Origin: CAYTBN01 sp964436045
Lineage (GTDB): Bacteria; Myxococcota_A; UBA796; UBA9615; CAYRNR01
DNA length: 64,000 nucleotides
Assembly (NCBI GenBank): GCA_964436045.1
Contig: CAYTBN010000022.1
Span: forward strand, 1 to 64,000
Direction: 5' to 3'
Position numbers and translations under genes: made by a program. The notes below the pieces were generated by a model that saw only the letters and a list, made by a program, of their open reading frames with translations, made no database searches and was not told where the DNA came from. Positions 46,422 through 54,722 of this stretch are shown here, one piece after another (position 1 is the first letter of the stretch; each line of letters begins with the position of its first letter).

Positions 46422-47563
46422 GACGCGCGACCCTGGCCCTGTGCGCCGCACTCCTGTCGGGCTGCCCCACGGACGGCGACACCCTGGTGGAGGCCGAACC
46501 GCTGGACCTCCCGGCGGATCCGGCCGCGTGGGGGGGCCCGGTCGGCGTCTCGACCTTCGACCAAGACGGAACGGCCATCGAGGTCTGGTATCCGGCTCCG
46601 TCGAGCGCCGCCGGAGCGGCGACCGAGGTCATGGAGATGTGGCAGTTCATCCCGGAGGTCGTCCTGGACACCCTGGGCGGGTTCTCCTTGCCGGAGGTCG
46701 ACACTCGCGCGATCCGGGATGCCCCCCTGCGCGCACCGGAGGCCCCGTACCCGGTCGTCGTGTTCTCCCACGGGTTCGGCGGATTCAGGCTACAGTCGGT
46801 GGACTTCGCGACCCACCTGGCGTCCCGCGGTTATGTGGTCGTGGCCGCCGACCACCCCGGCCGCTCCCTGGGCGCCGTGCTGCCATGCCTGTTCACACCC
46901 CCCCTCGAGGGCTGCAACCTGGAGGCCTGGGGCGGCGAGGACCCAGCGCCCCCCCAGATCGAGGCGATCCTCGAGTGGCTGGAGCTGGCCAACGCGGACG
47001 GGGGTGCGCTGGCCGTTGCACTCGACCTGGACTACATCGGCCTCGCCGGCCACTCCGCAGGCGGCGCCACCGCCTCCCGCGAGGGCGACGCCAACGAGAC
47101 CTTCGACGCCCTGTTGCCGATGGGCGGCGCCGACGACATCACCCGCGACGTTCCGACGCTGCTGATGGGCAGCACCTGCGACGGCATGTTCCCGCAGGAG
47201 CGGATGGAGGAGATCCACGCGTCCCTGGCGGACGGCGACCTGCTGGCGATCCACGGCGCCGGCCACCTGGCGTACACCGATCTGTGCGCGCTGGAGCTGG
47301 GCGAGTTCGCGGCCACCTATCTGGAACCCAGGGACGACGTCAACCCGCTGTTCCTCGACGGACTCGTCCTGCTGGCGATCGACGGCTGCCCGGGCATCGT
47401 CCCCGAGGATCCCCCCGCCGAGGAGTGCGATGGCGGCTACCTGCCGCTGGAGGACAGCTTCCCCGTCGTACGGCACTACTCGACGGTGTTCTTCGACGAG
47501 AAGCTGCGCGGGGAGGGAGAGGGACCGGTGGATGGGGTGATGGAGAACGCGAGCCTGTTGTAG
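46418..47563 (+). CDS. Alpha/beta-hydrolase lipoprotein (PET-hydrolase/PAF-acetylhydrolase-like)
   Basis: The 381-residue protein starts at a TTG whose last two bases belong to the upstream TGA (TTGA); a strong AGGAGGT lies 5 bp before, which fixes the start. The lipobox is ALLSGC at Cys16. The hydrolase motifs are YPVVVFSHGFGGFRLQS (oxyanion region), YVVVAADHPGRS, nucleophile elbow LAGHSAGGATA, Asp in LMGSTCDGMFP and His in HGAGHLAYT. It resembles secreted esterases of the dienelactone/PET-hydrolase group, with extra Cys likely in disulfides. It acts in the periplasm or on the surface. It is the last gene of the plus-strand group before serC. Confidence 0.85.
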   Translation: MRRATLALCAALLSGCPTDGDTLVEAEPLDLPADPAAWGGPVGVSTFDQDGTAIEVWYPAPSSAAGAATEVMEMWQFIPEVVLDTLGGFSLPEVDTRAIRDAPLRAPEAPYPVVVFSHGFGGFRLQSVDFATHLASRGYVVVAADHPGRSLGAVLPCLFTPPLEGCNLEAWGGEDPAPPQIEAILEWLELANADGGALAVALDLDYIGLAGHSAGGATASREGDANETFDALLPMGGADDITRDVPTLLMGSTCDGMFPQERMEEIHASLADGDLLAIHGAGHLAYTDLCALELGEFAATYLEPRDDVNPLFLDGLVLLAIDGCPGIVPEDPPAEECDGGYLPLEDSFPVVRHYSTVFFDEKLRGEGEGPVDGVMENASLL

Positions 47564-47578
47564 GGACTCGGACTCGGA

Positions 47579-48667
47579 CTACCCGTTCCGCCCCTTGAAG
47601 TCCGCCATGAACGCGACCAGCGCCTGGATCCCCTCCAGGCTCATGGCGTTGTACATCGAGACCCGGATCCCGCCGACGGAGCGGTGGCCCTTGAGGCCGA
47701 CCAGGCCGTTCTCGGCGCCCTCGGCGATGAACTGCTTCTCCAGCGCCTCGTCGCGCAGGCGGATCGTGGCGTTCATCCACGAGCGACTGCCGAGTTCGAC
47801 GGTACCGCGGTAGTAGCCGTCGGAGTCGTCGATGGCGCGGTAGACCAGCTCCTGCTTGCGGTGGTTGAGCTTCTGGACGGCGTCGAGCCCCCCCTGCTTC
47901 TTGACGTGCTCCAGGTACAGGCGCAGGAAGTAGATGCCGAACGAGTTGGGGGTGTTGAACAGGCTGTCCTTGGACGCCTGCGTCCGGTACTGGAGCAGGG
48001 TCGGGATGTCGTCGCGGCCGGTCTCGATCAGGTCATCGCGGATGACGACCACGGTCACGCCGGAGGGACCCAGGTTCTTCTGGGCGCCCGCGTAGATCAG
48101 GCCGAACTGGGACACGTCGATGTGGCGGGAGAGGATGTCCGAGGACATGTCGCAGATCAGGGGCCGGTCGCCGGTCTCGGGAAAGCGGTGCCACTGGGTC
48201 CCGGCGATGGTGTTGTTCGACGTGATGTGGACGTAGCGGGCGTCGCTGTCGAAGTCGATCTCGTCCATGGCCGGGATCCGGTTGAAGCGGTGTTCCTCGG
48301 ACGACCCCGCCAGCCGGCCGCGGCCGATGATATTGGCCTCGGCGATGGCCTTGCGGCTCCAGGTGCCGGTGTGAACGTAGTCGCCGAACTGCGCCGCGCG
48401 CAGGAAGTTCATCGGCACCATCGCGAACTGCAGGCTCGCCCCCCCTTGCAGGAAGAGGACGTGGTAACCGTCGGGGATCCCCAGCAGCTCCCGAAGCAGC
48501 GCGTTGGCGGCCAGGTTGATCTCGTCGAACTGGGGCGAGCGGTGGCTGCTCTCCATGATCGACATGCCGCTGCCCCGGTAGTCCAGGAACTCGGCCTGGG
48601 CCTGCTCGAGCACATCCAGCGGTAGGGTCGCGGGACCCGGATTGAAGTTGTAGACCCGGTTCACCAT
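47579..48667 (-). CDS. serC: Phosphoserine aminotransferase
   Basis: The 362-residue PLP enzyme converts 3-phosphohydroxypyruvate and glutamate to phosphoserine. Signatures are YNFNPGPATLPLDVLEQA at the N-terminus, FLDYRGSGMSIMESSHRS, YHVLFLQGGASLQFAMVP, the PLP-lysine region LIYAGAQKNLGPSGVT and the C-terminal GHRSVGGIRVSMYNAMS. Length is normal. The ATG lies 1 bp after the serA stop, so both serine-biosynthesis genes form one operon. It converges with the lipoprotein hydrolase gene across 15 bp. Confidence 0.96.
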   Translation of the reverse strand: MVNRVYNFNPGPATLPLDVLEQAQAEFLDYRGSGMSIMESSHRSPQFDEINLAANALLRELLGIPDGYHVLFLQGGASLQFAMVPMNFLRAAQFGDYVHTGTWSRKAIAEANIIGRGRLAGSSEEHRFNRIPAMDEIDFDSDARYVHITSNNTIAGTQWHRFPETGDRPLICDMSSDILSRHIDVSQFGLIYAGAQKNLGPSGVTVVVIRDDLIETGRDDIPTLLQYRTQASKDSLFNTPNSFGIYFLRLYLEHVKKQGGLDAVQKLNHRKQELVYRAIDDSDGYYRGTVELGSRSWMNATIRLRDEALEKQFIAEGAENGLVGLKGHRSVGGIRVSMYNAMSLEGIQALVAFMADFKGRNG

Positions 48668-48668
48668 C

Positions 48669-49553
48669 TCAGGCGCTCCTTTCGCGGACGAATGCCTCGA
48701 TGAGTTGTTCGATGATCTCGCCGATGCGGCCGAGGTTCTCGAAGGTCGACGCGCCGATGTGGGGAGCCATCAACACGTTGCGGGCACCCACCAGCGGAGA
48801 ATCCTGAGGCGGATCGCTGTACCACACGTCGGTGGCGTACCCGGCTACCTTGCCGCTCTCCAGCGCCGCGACCATGTCCGTCTCGACCACGACCTTGCCC
48901 CGGGCGGTGTTGACGATCCGGATCCCGTCCTTCATCCCGGCGATGGTCTCGGTGTTCAACAAGCCCAGGGTCTCCGGGGTCTGGGGCACGTGGATCGACA
49001 GGTAGTCCGATTCGGCCAGCAGCTCGGCCAGCGACCCCTCGAGTTCCGCGATCTCGTGGCTGTCGACGAAGGCGTCATAGGCGATGACCTTCATGCCGAA
49101 GGCCGCGGCCCGACGGGCGACCTCCGTGCCGATCCGGCCGATCCCGAGTAGTCCCAGCGTCTTGCGGTACAGCTCGCTGCGCTTGAGCTCCTTCTTGGCC
49201 CAGATACCCTCGCTCATGGTTTGATGGGCACGGACGGTGTGGTTGGGCATCGCCAGCATCAGCGCCAGCGCGAGTTCGGCAACGGCGATACTCGACGCGG
49301 CGGCGGTGTTGTGGACGATCACGCCATGGTTCGCGGCGTAATCCAGGTCGATGTTGTCCAGACCGACGCCACCGCGGATGATCATCTTGAGCTGGCCCGC
49401 CGAGTCGATGTACTCGGGCGTGCACTTGGTCTTGCTGCGGACCAGCACGATATCGGCGGTCGGCAGCTCGCTCTTGTCGTCGGTGACGGTCCCGAATCGG
49501 GCCAGCTTGCCAGGCAGGTCGGGCCCGAAAGCATCGGAGATGAGGATCTTCAT
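48669..49553 (-). CDS. serA: D-3-phosphoglycerate dehydrogenase, short form
   Basis: The 294-residue product is the short type of PGDH without the C-terminal ACT/regulatory domains, so it should lack serine feedback. It oxidises 3-phosphoglycerate for serine synthesis. Motifs are IIRGGVGLDNIDLDYA, the NAD fold LGLLGIGRIGTEVARRAA, catalytic Arg in VNTARGKVV and catalytic His in APHIGASTFENLG. The usual catalytic Glu in DVFxxEP is Asp here (DVWYSDPPQDSPL). The serC partner next door supports the assignment over other 2-hydroxyacid dehydrogenases. Confidence 0.9.
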   Translation of the reverse strand: MKILISDAFGPDLPGKLARFGTVTDDKSELPTADIVLVRSKTKCTPEYIDSAGQLKMIIRGGVGLDNIDLDYAANHGVIVHNTAAASSIAVAELALALMLAMPNHTVRAHQTMSEGIWAKKELKRSELYRKTLGLLGIGRIGTEVARRAAAFGMKVIAYDAFVDSHEIAELEGSLAELLAESDYLSIHVPQTPETLGLLNTETIAGMKDGIRIVNTARGKVVVETDMVAALESGKVAGYATDVWYSDPPQDSPLVGARNVLMAPHIGASTFENLGRIGEIIEQLIEAFVRERSA

Positions 49554-49595
49554 GGCCGTGTCCTTTCAACCGCGGGCGGGGACGAGCGCCGTGCG

Positions 49596-49625
49596 CGCAG
49601 CGTGCCCGGGCGCGGCAACGCTGCG
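49596..49625. promoter_or_regulatory. Inverted repeat in the serA / glycosyltransferase divergent region
   Basis: CGCAGCGT and ACGCTGCG are perfect 8-bp arms separated by 14 nt, 42 bp upstream of the serA start and 69 bp upstream of the divergent GT4. It could be an operator shared by both genes. GC-rich DNA makes chance arms more likely, so confidence is low. Confidence 0.3.
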
Positions 49626-49694
49626 GCCCGAAGACATAGCACCTCCCGGTCCGCCTGACCAGAAGCTGCACGAACCGTCCGGGCGGGGGTCTCG

Positions 49695-50924
49695 GTGAGC
49701 CCCAGACCGGCCCGGGTGCTGCTGGTCGCCAACGGCGTCCCGCCCCACCGGTTGGGCGGCGCCGAGCTCGTCGCGTGGCGGGTTGCCCGGGACCTGGTGG
49801 CCGCCGGCTTCGAGGCAGCGATGCTGGCCGTCGACGACGCGCCGGAGGCCCAGCTGGGAGTCCTCGATCGCCGGGAGCGGGACGGGATCGCCCTGTACTC
49901 GCTGGGTGCGCAGCGCGGGCTCGACACCCATCCGCGCGCCCACGAGGCGATGTCCCGGGTGCTGGGCCTCTGGCGGCCGGACGCCGTCTGGGTCCACCAC
50001 CCCTCGGGGCTGGGCCTCGAAGCCATCGAAGTCGCGGCAGACCATGGCCCGGCCTTCGCGGTGACCTTCCACGACTACTGGTGGTTCTGTCCCCGCGGCC
50101 AGCTCATGGACGCCGGAGGACGACCCTGCGCGGGTCCGGCCGCCGATCGCTGTCCGGGCTGCCTGGCTCCAGGCGCGCCGAAGCCCCTGCGATCGGCTGC
50201 CAGGGCGGTCACTGCCCGCTGGTGGGCCGACCGGCAAGCCCGAGCCCGCGCCCTGCTGTCCGGCGCCGCGATCCGGACCGCCCCGTCCAGGCACGTGGCC
50301 GGTCGCTACCGGGACTGGCTGGGGGTCGACGTCGAGTACCTCTCCAACCCGGCGCCCACGGTCCGCCGCCTCCCGGAACAGGCGCGCAGCGGCCCGGTCC
50401 GGGTGGGGTACTTCGGGACGCTGTTGCCCTCCAAGGGGGTCGATGTCCTGGTCCGGGCGGTGCGGCGGGTCGGACCGGGGCGGGTGACGCTGGAGCTCCA
50501 TGGACCCTTGCCCACGGGTGCGCATTGGAGAAGCTGGCGGAGACAGCTGCGGCGTCTCGCCGCCGCCGCGGACGTTCGCTGGGCCGGTCCCTATGGAGCC
50601 GAGGAGCTGGACCGCCGGATGGGGGGAGTCGAGATCGTTGCCGTCCCCAGCTTGTGGGAGGAGAACGCGCCGCTGGTCATCGACGAGGCGCGGGCGGCGG
50701 GGCGACCCCTCCTGGCGTCGGCGGTCGGCGGTCTGGGCGAGCGCCTCGACCACCCGGCGCTGGATCTCCTCTTGCCAGCGGGCGACGTGGAGGCCTGGGC
50801 GGCCGCCCTGGCGGACACCGCCGGACTACGACGGCGGTCCGTGGCGGCCCTCACTCGCCCCCCCGAGGGCCGGCGCGACGCCCCGGGTATCGGGCAGATC
50901 GTGCGCCGTCTCACCGGCCGTTGA
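49695..50924 (+). CDS. Glycosyltransferase family 4 protein
   Basis: The 409-residue product starts at a GTG (MSPRPARVLLVANGVPPHRL). It is a GT-B enzyme: N-terminal GGAELVAWRVARDLVAAG and FAVTFHDYWWFCPRGQLM, C-terminal VRVGYFGTLLPSKGVDVLV, VTLELHGPLPTGAHW and the donor-site signature PSLWEENAPLVIDEARAAG. Like the GT4 at 39.0 kb it has a Cys-rich insert after the HDxW motif (CPRGQ, then RPCAGPAADRCPGCL), so the two are likely paralogs of one subfamily. It probably transfers a sugar to a surface glycan. It stands alone between serA and the bactofilin-like gene. Confidence 0.88.
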   Translation: MSPRPARVLLVANGVPPHRLGGAELVAWRVARDLVAAGFEAAMLAVDDAPEAQLGVLDRRERDGIALYSLGAQRGLDTHPRAHEAMSRVLGLWRPDAVWVHHPSGLGLEAIEVAADHGPAFAVTFHDYWWFCPRGQLMDAGGRPCAGPAADRCPGCLAPGAPKPLRSAARAVTARWWADRQARARALLSGAAIRTAPSRHVAGRYRDWLGVDVEYLSNPAPTVRRLPEQARSGPVRVGYFGTLLPSKGVDVLVRAVRRVGPGRVTLELHGPLPTGAHWRSWRRQLRRLAAAADVRWAGPYGAEELDRRMGGVEIVAVPSLWEENAPLVIDEARAAGRPLLASAVGGLGERLDHPALDLLLPAGDVEAWAAALADTAGLRRRSVAALTRPPEGRRDAPGIGQIVRRLTGR

Positions 50925-51035
50925 CGCGGTCTGCCGTGCGCCTTACGCTGGCTTATTCTCGAGATCGACGTCCCGTCAACCGAACCCGTCGCTGTCGGCC
51001 CTGATCGCGCCCGCAGCGACCAAGGAGCGCGGCTA

Positions 51036-52100
51036 ATGAACGAGCGTGCGAGAGGTACCGCAGTCTTCCCCGCAGGCCTCATCCTCCGTCTGGAGGCCGA
51101 TGGCGCCGTACTGGGGAACCGAGGCGATGTGATCATCGAGGGCGACCTCTCCTCATCTCTGGGCAAGATCAAGCACGTGTTCTCCGACGGCGGTTCGCTC
51201 ACGATCGCAGGCGACTTCGGGGCCCAGCGGATCGAGGCCAGCGGTGAGGTCATCCTGGAGGGCAACATCAAGGCCAAGCGTATCAAGGGCGATACGGTGC
51301 GGCTCGGCGGCGGCAAGGTGGTCAGCCAGGTGATCCTGGCCGACAGCGAGGTGGAGCTTGCGTGCAAGTCGGTCAAGGCCGACGTGGTGATGGCACCCCA
51401 GGTCAGCTTCGGCGCCGACACCAAGGGCCGGGTCGTGGCCGTGGAGTGCGACAACGACCTGGGTCCGAGCAAGGTCCGCGGCCGGCTCAGCCTGGCCGAT
51501 TACGTGGACATCGTCTCGGACGCCACCAACGTGCTCCAGGCCAACGACATTCGGATCCCCGAGATGTCGGACGACGACGAGGAGGACGACGAAGACGAAG
51601 ACGAGGAGCCCGAAGAACTGGCGATGGCGCCCCCCGACGACGAGGAGGAGGGGCCCGAGATGGACACCGTCGCCGCCGCCGACGACGACGAGGAGGACGT
51701 TTCCCAGGACCTGGAGATGGAGTCCGCGGAATCTGAAGACAGCGGAAACGAGCCCCCGCCGGGGGCCGATCTGCCGTCGATGGAGATGTTCGTCGCCCAG
51801 GACGGAGACGACAAGGGCGTGCCCGGCATGTCCGACGACGAGGTGGACCGGCTGATCGGCCAGGTCAGCGGCGCCCTCGACAAGATCCAGGACTCCTACA
51901 CCTCCGGCGAGGCCCCCCCGCCCGTGGTGTTCCTGCGCAGCCTGATCGACGAGCGACGCCTGGCCTACGTCAAGGCCCAGATCGACAGCATCTGGTCCGA
52001 CCTGCTCAAGTACCACCAGAAAAAGGGCCTCTACATCTCCAACGCCGTCACCCACCAGTTCCAGCAGATCCAGATGGCCATGAGGAAGATCCCCGAGTAG
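51036..52100 (+). CDS. Bactofilin-like beta-helix protein with acidic linker and helical C-terminus
   Basis: The product is 354 residues from an ATG with a good AAGGAG site. Residues 10-170 show a rhythm of short strands and Gly turns (GDVIIEGDLSSSLGKI, GSLTIAGDFGAQRIEASG, EVILEGNIKAKRIKGDTV, VVSQVILADSEVELAC) like the right-handed beta-helix of bactofilins (polymer-forming cytoskeletal proteins). It lacks the short, single-domain size of a standard bactofilin. Residues about 185-265 are Asp/Glu-rich and disordered, and the last 90 form helices (DEVDRLIGQVSGALDKIQ, LIDERRLAYVKAQIDSIWSD). No signal peptide or membrane helix is seen. I infer a cytoplasmic scaffold whose C-terminus binds partners, possibly the envelope proteins encoded downstream. 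Confidence 0.7.
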   Translation: MNERARGTAVFPAGLILRLEADGAVLGNRGDVIIEGDLSSSLGKIKHVFSDGGSLTIAGDFGAQRIEASGEVILEGNIKAKRIKGDTVRLGGGKVVSQVILADSEVELACKSVKADVVMAPQVSFGADTKGRVVAVECDNDLGPSKVRGRLSLADYVDIVSDATNVLQANDIRIPEMSDDDEEDDEDEDEEPEELAMAPPDDEEEGPEMDTVAAADDDEEDVSQDLEMESAESEDSGNEPPPGADLPSMEMFVAQDGDDKGVPGMSDDEVDRLIGQVSGALDKIQDSYTSGEAPPPVVFLRSLIDERRLAYVKAQIDSIWSDLLKYHQKKGLYISNAVTHQFQQIQMAMRKIPE

Positions 52101-52241
52101 CCGGCTTTCGTCCCTCATTCCCTGGTGCGAGGCCGGGGCCGAGGCCGAGGCCGCCCCCTGTCCCCTGCGCCCACGCGAACGCGCGCGTACAGCCTTGCCC
52201 CCTTGCCCCCGCCTGATCTATCATTCGCGCGGCTCGATATT

Positions 52242-52265
52242 TTGAAATTGTCAAAAAGATTTCAA
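52242..52265. promoter_or_regulatory. AT-rich inverted repeat upstream of the VWA lipoprotein gene
   Basis: TTGAAAT and ATTTCAA are perfect 7-bp arms 10 nt apart in the only strongly AT-rich patch of this 225-bp gap. TTGTCA (52249-52254) lies inside, with a weak TAGGTC 17 bp downstream, so the element may be an operator over a promoter for the downstream operon. Confidence 0.4.
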
Positions 52266-52325
52266 GTAGATAGGTCCCCTCGGCGTATCTCGGGAACAGG
52301 TTGGACGGGGATCGCTCGCGAGAGG

Positions 52326-53888
52326 ATGGAGTCCGTGTCTTCACGAACGCTCGTATGCCACGCCGTCGCGCTTGCCGTTGGCGTGGGCATCGGACTGGGA
52401 GCGTCGGTCGCAGGCTGCAACAGCTACGACCTGCTGATCCACGACCACTTCGCCCAGGCGTCCTTCTCCAACAAGGTCGACATCCTGTGGCTGGTGGACA
52501 GCTCCAACTCGATGCACCAGGACCAGGAGAACCTGAAGCTGAGCTTCGGGCAATTCATCAATCAGCTGGCGGAGCCGACCACGGGCGAGGAGGGCGACCA
52601 GGATCTCACCCTCGATACCCTCTCCGACGCGGTGCTGGTGTATCAGGAGTTCCTCGGCAACCGGACCCAGTTCCTCAACTACCAGATGGGGATCACCACC
52701 ACCCAGTCCCGCCCCTGCGAGCACGATCCGACGTCTTTCGCCGACTGCGAGGATTCCAAGGGCAACACTGGCCGGCTGCGGGGTCTGGGCAACACGGGGA
52801 ACAACACGTCGAGTCCGCCCACGTTCCTCAAGCCCGACACCGAGACGCTGATCCCCGATTTCCAGTCGCTGGTCGACGTGGGCATCTACGGCGCCACCGA
52901 GGAGTATGGCCTGTGGGTCACCGCCCAGGTGGTCTGCGACAGCCTGGAGATGCCGGCCGACAGTGACTTCCTCGGCTGGGAAGAGGAGGCGGCCCTCGGC
53001 GGCACGGTCTACAACGAGTGCCACGGCGAGAACTGGAACGAGAACCACCCCTGGTACGAGTTCTGCCGCTGCATGCCCCAGGAGTTCTACGACTACAACA
53101 TCGACAACACCGGCGAGCGGTTCCTGCGGGACGACTCCACCTTGGTGGTCATCGTCGTGACCGACGAGGGCGACTTCACTCCGATGCTGGGCGCGACCGA
53201 CTGGCCGTGGGACATCGACGACTGCGACCTCTCCCGGTCCGGCAGTCCCTGGCCCACCGATCTGCAGGACGTGTGCGAGGGCAACCCGGCGGTCCTATGC
53301 GAGAACTACTGCAAGCTCGACCGCTTCCTGCAGTTCTTCGAGGCCCTCGACCGCCGCGTCGTGTACGCGGTCATCGGCCCGGGCGCCGAGCTGGTGACCG
53401 ACCAGCAGGGCAACCGCGGGGTCGAGATCTTCTGCAACGACCAGAACTCGACGACCGCGATGATCGAGTTCTACCTGTGGGCCGCCGAGCTGACCTACGG
53501 CATGTACCAGCCGATCAACGTCCGGGACGACAACTTCGAATGTGTGGACGCCAACTTCGACGAGGCCCTGGACGAACTCGGGAGGCTGGTCAGCAACCTG
53601 GCCAGCGGATGGCCCCTGTCCAAGGTGCCCGACGTGAACACGGTCCTGGTGTTCGTCGACGGCGTCGAGGTCCCCCCCGCGGGGTGCCTCCCGGACGACA
53701 CCGACTGCGTGCCGAGTAGTTATCACCCGTCATGCTTGGACCAGCCCTCATCCGGCCTCAACGGCTGGACCTACGACGAGCTGGGCCAGGCCGTCCGGAT
53801 GCACGGGGACTGCCTCCCCGACTACAACCAGGTGGTCGACGTGCTGTATCTGCCGGAGTCGGGGGCCGGACGCCCGCTGCCCTTCTGA
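52326..53888 (+). CDS. Von Willebrand factor A domain lipoprotein
   Basis: The product is 520 residues from the ATG at 52326 (a GTG at 52335 is equally possible). The signal peptide ends with a lipobox (GLGASVAGC). The VWA domain begins at once: NKVDILWLVDSSNSMHQDQ has an intact metal-site DxSxS. Long inserts carry many Cys (RPCEHDPTSFADCED, EFCRCMPQEF, VLCENYCKLDRF), probably disulfide-bonded. LVVIVVTDEGDFTPM supplies the second metal-site element. A C-terminal domain ends near TYDELGQAVRMHGDCLPDYN. It is the kind of large secreted VWA lipoprotein common in myxobacteria, and I infer protein-protein binding at the outer membrane. An OM-barrel gene follows 56 bp later. Confidence 0.82.
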   Translation: MESVSSRTLVCHAVALAVGVGIGLGASVAGCNSYDLLIHDHFAQASFSNKVDILWLVDSSNSMHQDQENLKLSFGQFINQLAEPTTGEEGDQDLTLDTLSDAVLVYQEFLGNRTQFLNYQMGITTTQSRPCEHDPTSFADCEDSKGNTGRLRGLGNTGNNTSSPPTFLKPDTETLIPDFQSLVDVGIYGATEEYGLWVTAQVVCDSLEMPADSDFLGWEEEAALGGTVYNECHGENWNENHPWYEFCRCMPQEFYDYNIDNTGERFLRDDSTLVVIVVTDEGDFTPMLGATDWPWDIDDCDLSRSGSPWPTDLQDVCEGNPAVLCENYCKLDRFLQFFEALDRRVVYAVIGPGAELVTDQQGNRGVEIFCNDQNSTTAMIEFYLWAAELTYGMYQPINVRDDNFECVDANFDEALDELGRLVSNLASGWPLSKVPDVNTVLVFVDGVEVPPAGCLPDDTDCVPSSYHPSCLDQPSSGLNGWTYDELGQAVRMHGDCLPDYNQVVDVLYLPESGAGRPLPF

Positions 53889-53944
53889 CCGGGGACGAAC
53901 GAAGCCGACAACGATATCGCCAACACGAGCTGGAAGAAGTCGCC

Positions 53945-54712
53945 ATGCGCAAGACGATCCAACTGCTGAGCCTGGCCCTGGTAGCCGCCCTGGCCCTTGC
54001 ACTGCCCGCCCAGGCGGCCAAGCGCAAGACCGCCAAGAAGAAGGGTGTCGAGGAGGTCGTGCGCCCCGAAGAGGTGGGGGTGCTCAAGTACGAGGACGTG
54101 GCCGTCGTACAGAAGGTGCTCTACCCCCACACGGGGCGCACCGAGGTCGGTTTCCACCTCGGCGGGCACTTCTTCGACCCCTACGCCGTCGGCGTGCTGG
54201 CCGGCTTCGACGTGACCCACTTCTTCAAGGAGAACGTGGGGCTGCACGTCCAGATCGCCGGGGGGTACGGGGGGGGCAATCAGCACCACCAGGACCTGAA
54301 CAGCGATATCATCGGCGTCAGCTACTGGCTGGGCAACGACGCTCGCCGCTTGCTCGCGGGCCTGACCGTGGCCGCCGAGATCATCCCCGCGTACGCCAAG
54401 TACAACTTCCTCGGCAAGCGGGTGTTCCACAACGATCTGTACATCCTGGTCGGCGGGTCGATCTACCTCGGGCAAGGCCTGCTGGAGAGCAGCCGCGACG
54501 CCTCCACGCTGCGGATCGTCCCCGGCCCGATGTTCGGCATCGGCGTCCGTGTCTTCACCGGCCCCAAGCTCAACGTGTCGATCGACATCCGGGACTGCAT
54601 CTCCTTCGAGGCCCGGTCGTTCAGTGGCAGCCTGGGCGTGCGCAACAACGTGCTCCTCGGTGTTCGACTGGGGGGATTCGTCGGCCAGGGCAAGAGCCCC
54701 TCGCTGGACTAG
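53945..54712 (+). CDS. Outer-membrane beta-barrel protein
   Basis: The product is 255 residues with a signal peptide (LLSLALVAALALALPAQAA), then a Lys-rich stretch (KRKTAKKKG) and an outer-membrane beta-barrel pattern of amphipathic strands: RTEVGFHLGGHFFDPYAVG, NVGLHVQIAGGYGGG, YILVGGSIYLGQGLL and GPMFGIGVRVFTGPKLNVS, ending with the barrel-like LLGVRLGGFVGQG. It resembles the barrel family often annotated in myxobacteria as an outer membrane beta-barrel domain protein. The neighbouring TPR gene starts 10 bp later. This pair could recall the porin-like/TPR pairs of gliding-motility loci, but that is inference only. Confidence 0.78.
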   Translation: MRKTIQLLSLALVAALALALPAQAAKRKTAKKKGVEEVVRPEEVGVLKYEDVAVVQKVLYPHTGRTEVGFHLGGHFFDPYAVGVLAGFDVTHFFKENVGLHVQIAGGYGGGNQHHQDLNSDIIGVSYWLGNDARRLLAGLTVAAEIIPAYAKYNFLGKRVFHNDLYILVGGSIYLGQGLLESSRDASTLRIVPGPMFGIGVRVFTGPKLNVSIDIRDCISFEARSFSGSLGVRNNVLLGVRLGGFVGQGKSPSLD

Positions 54713-54722
54713 GAGGGAAGCG

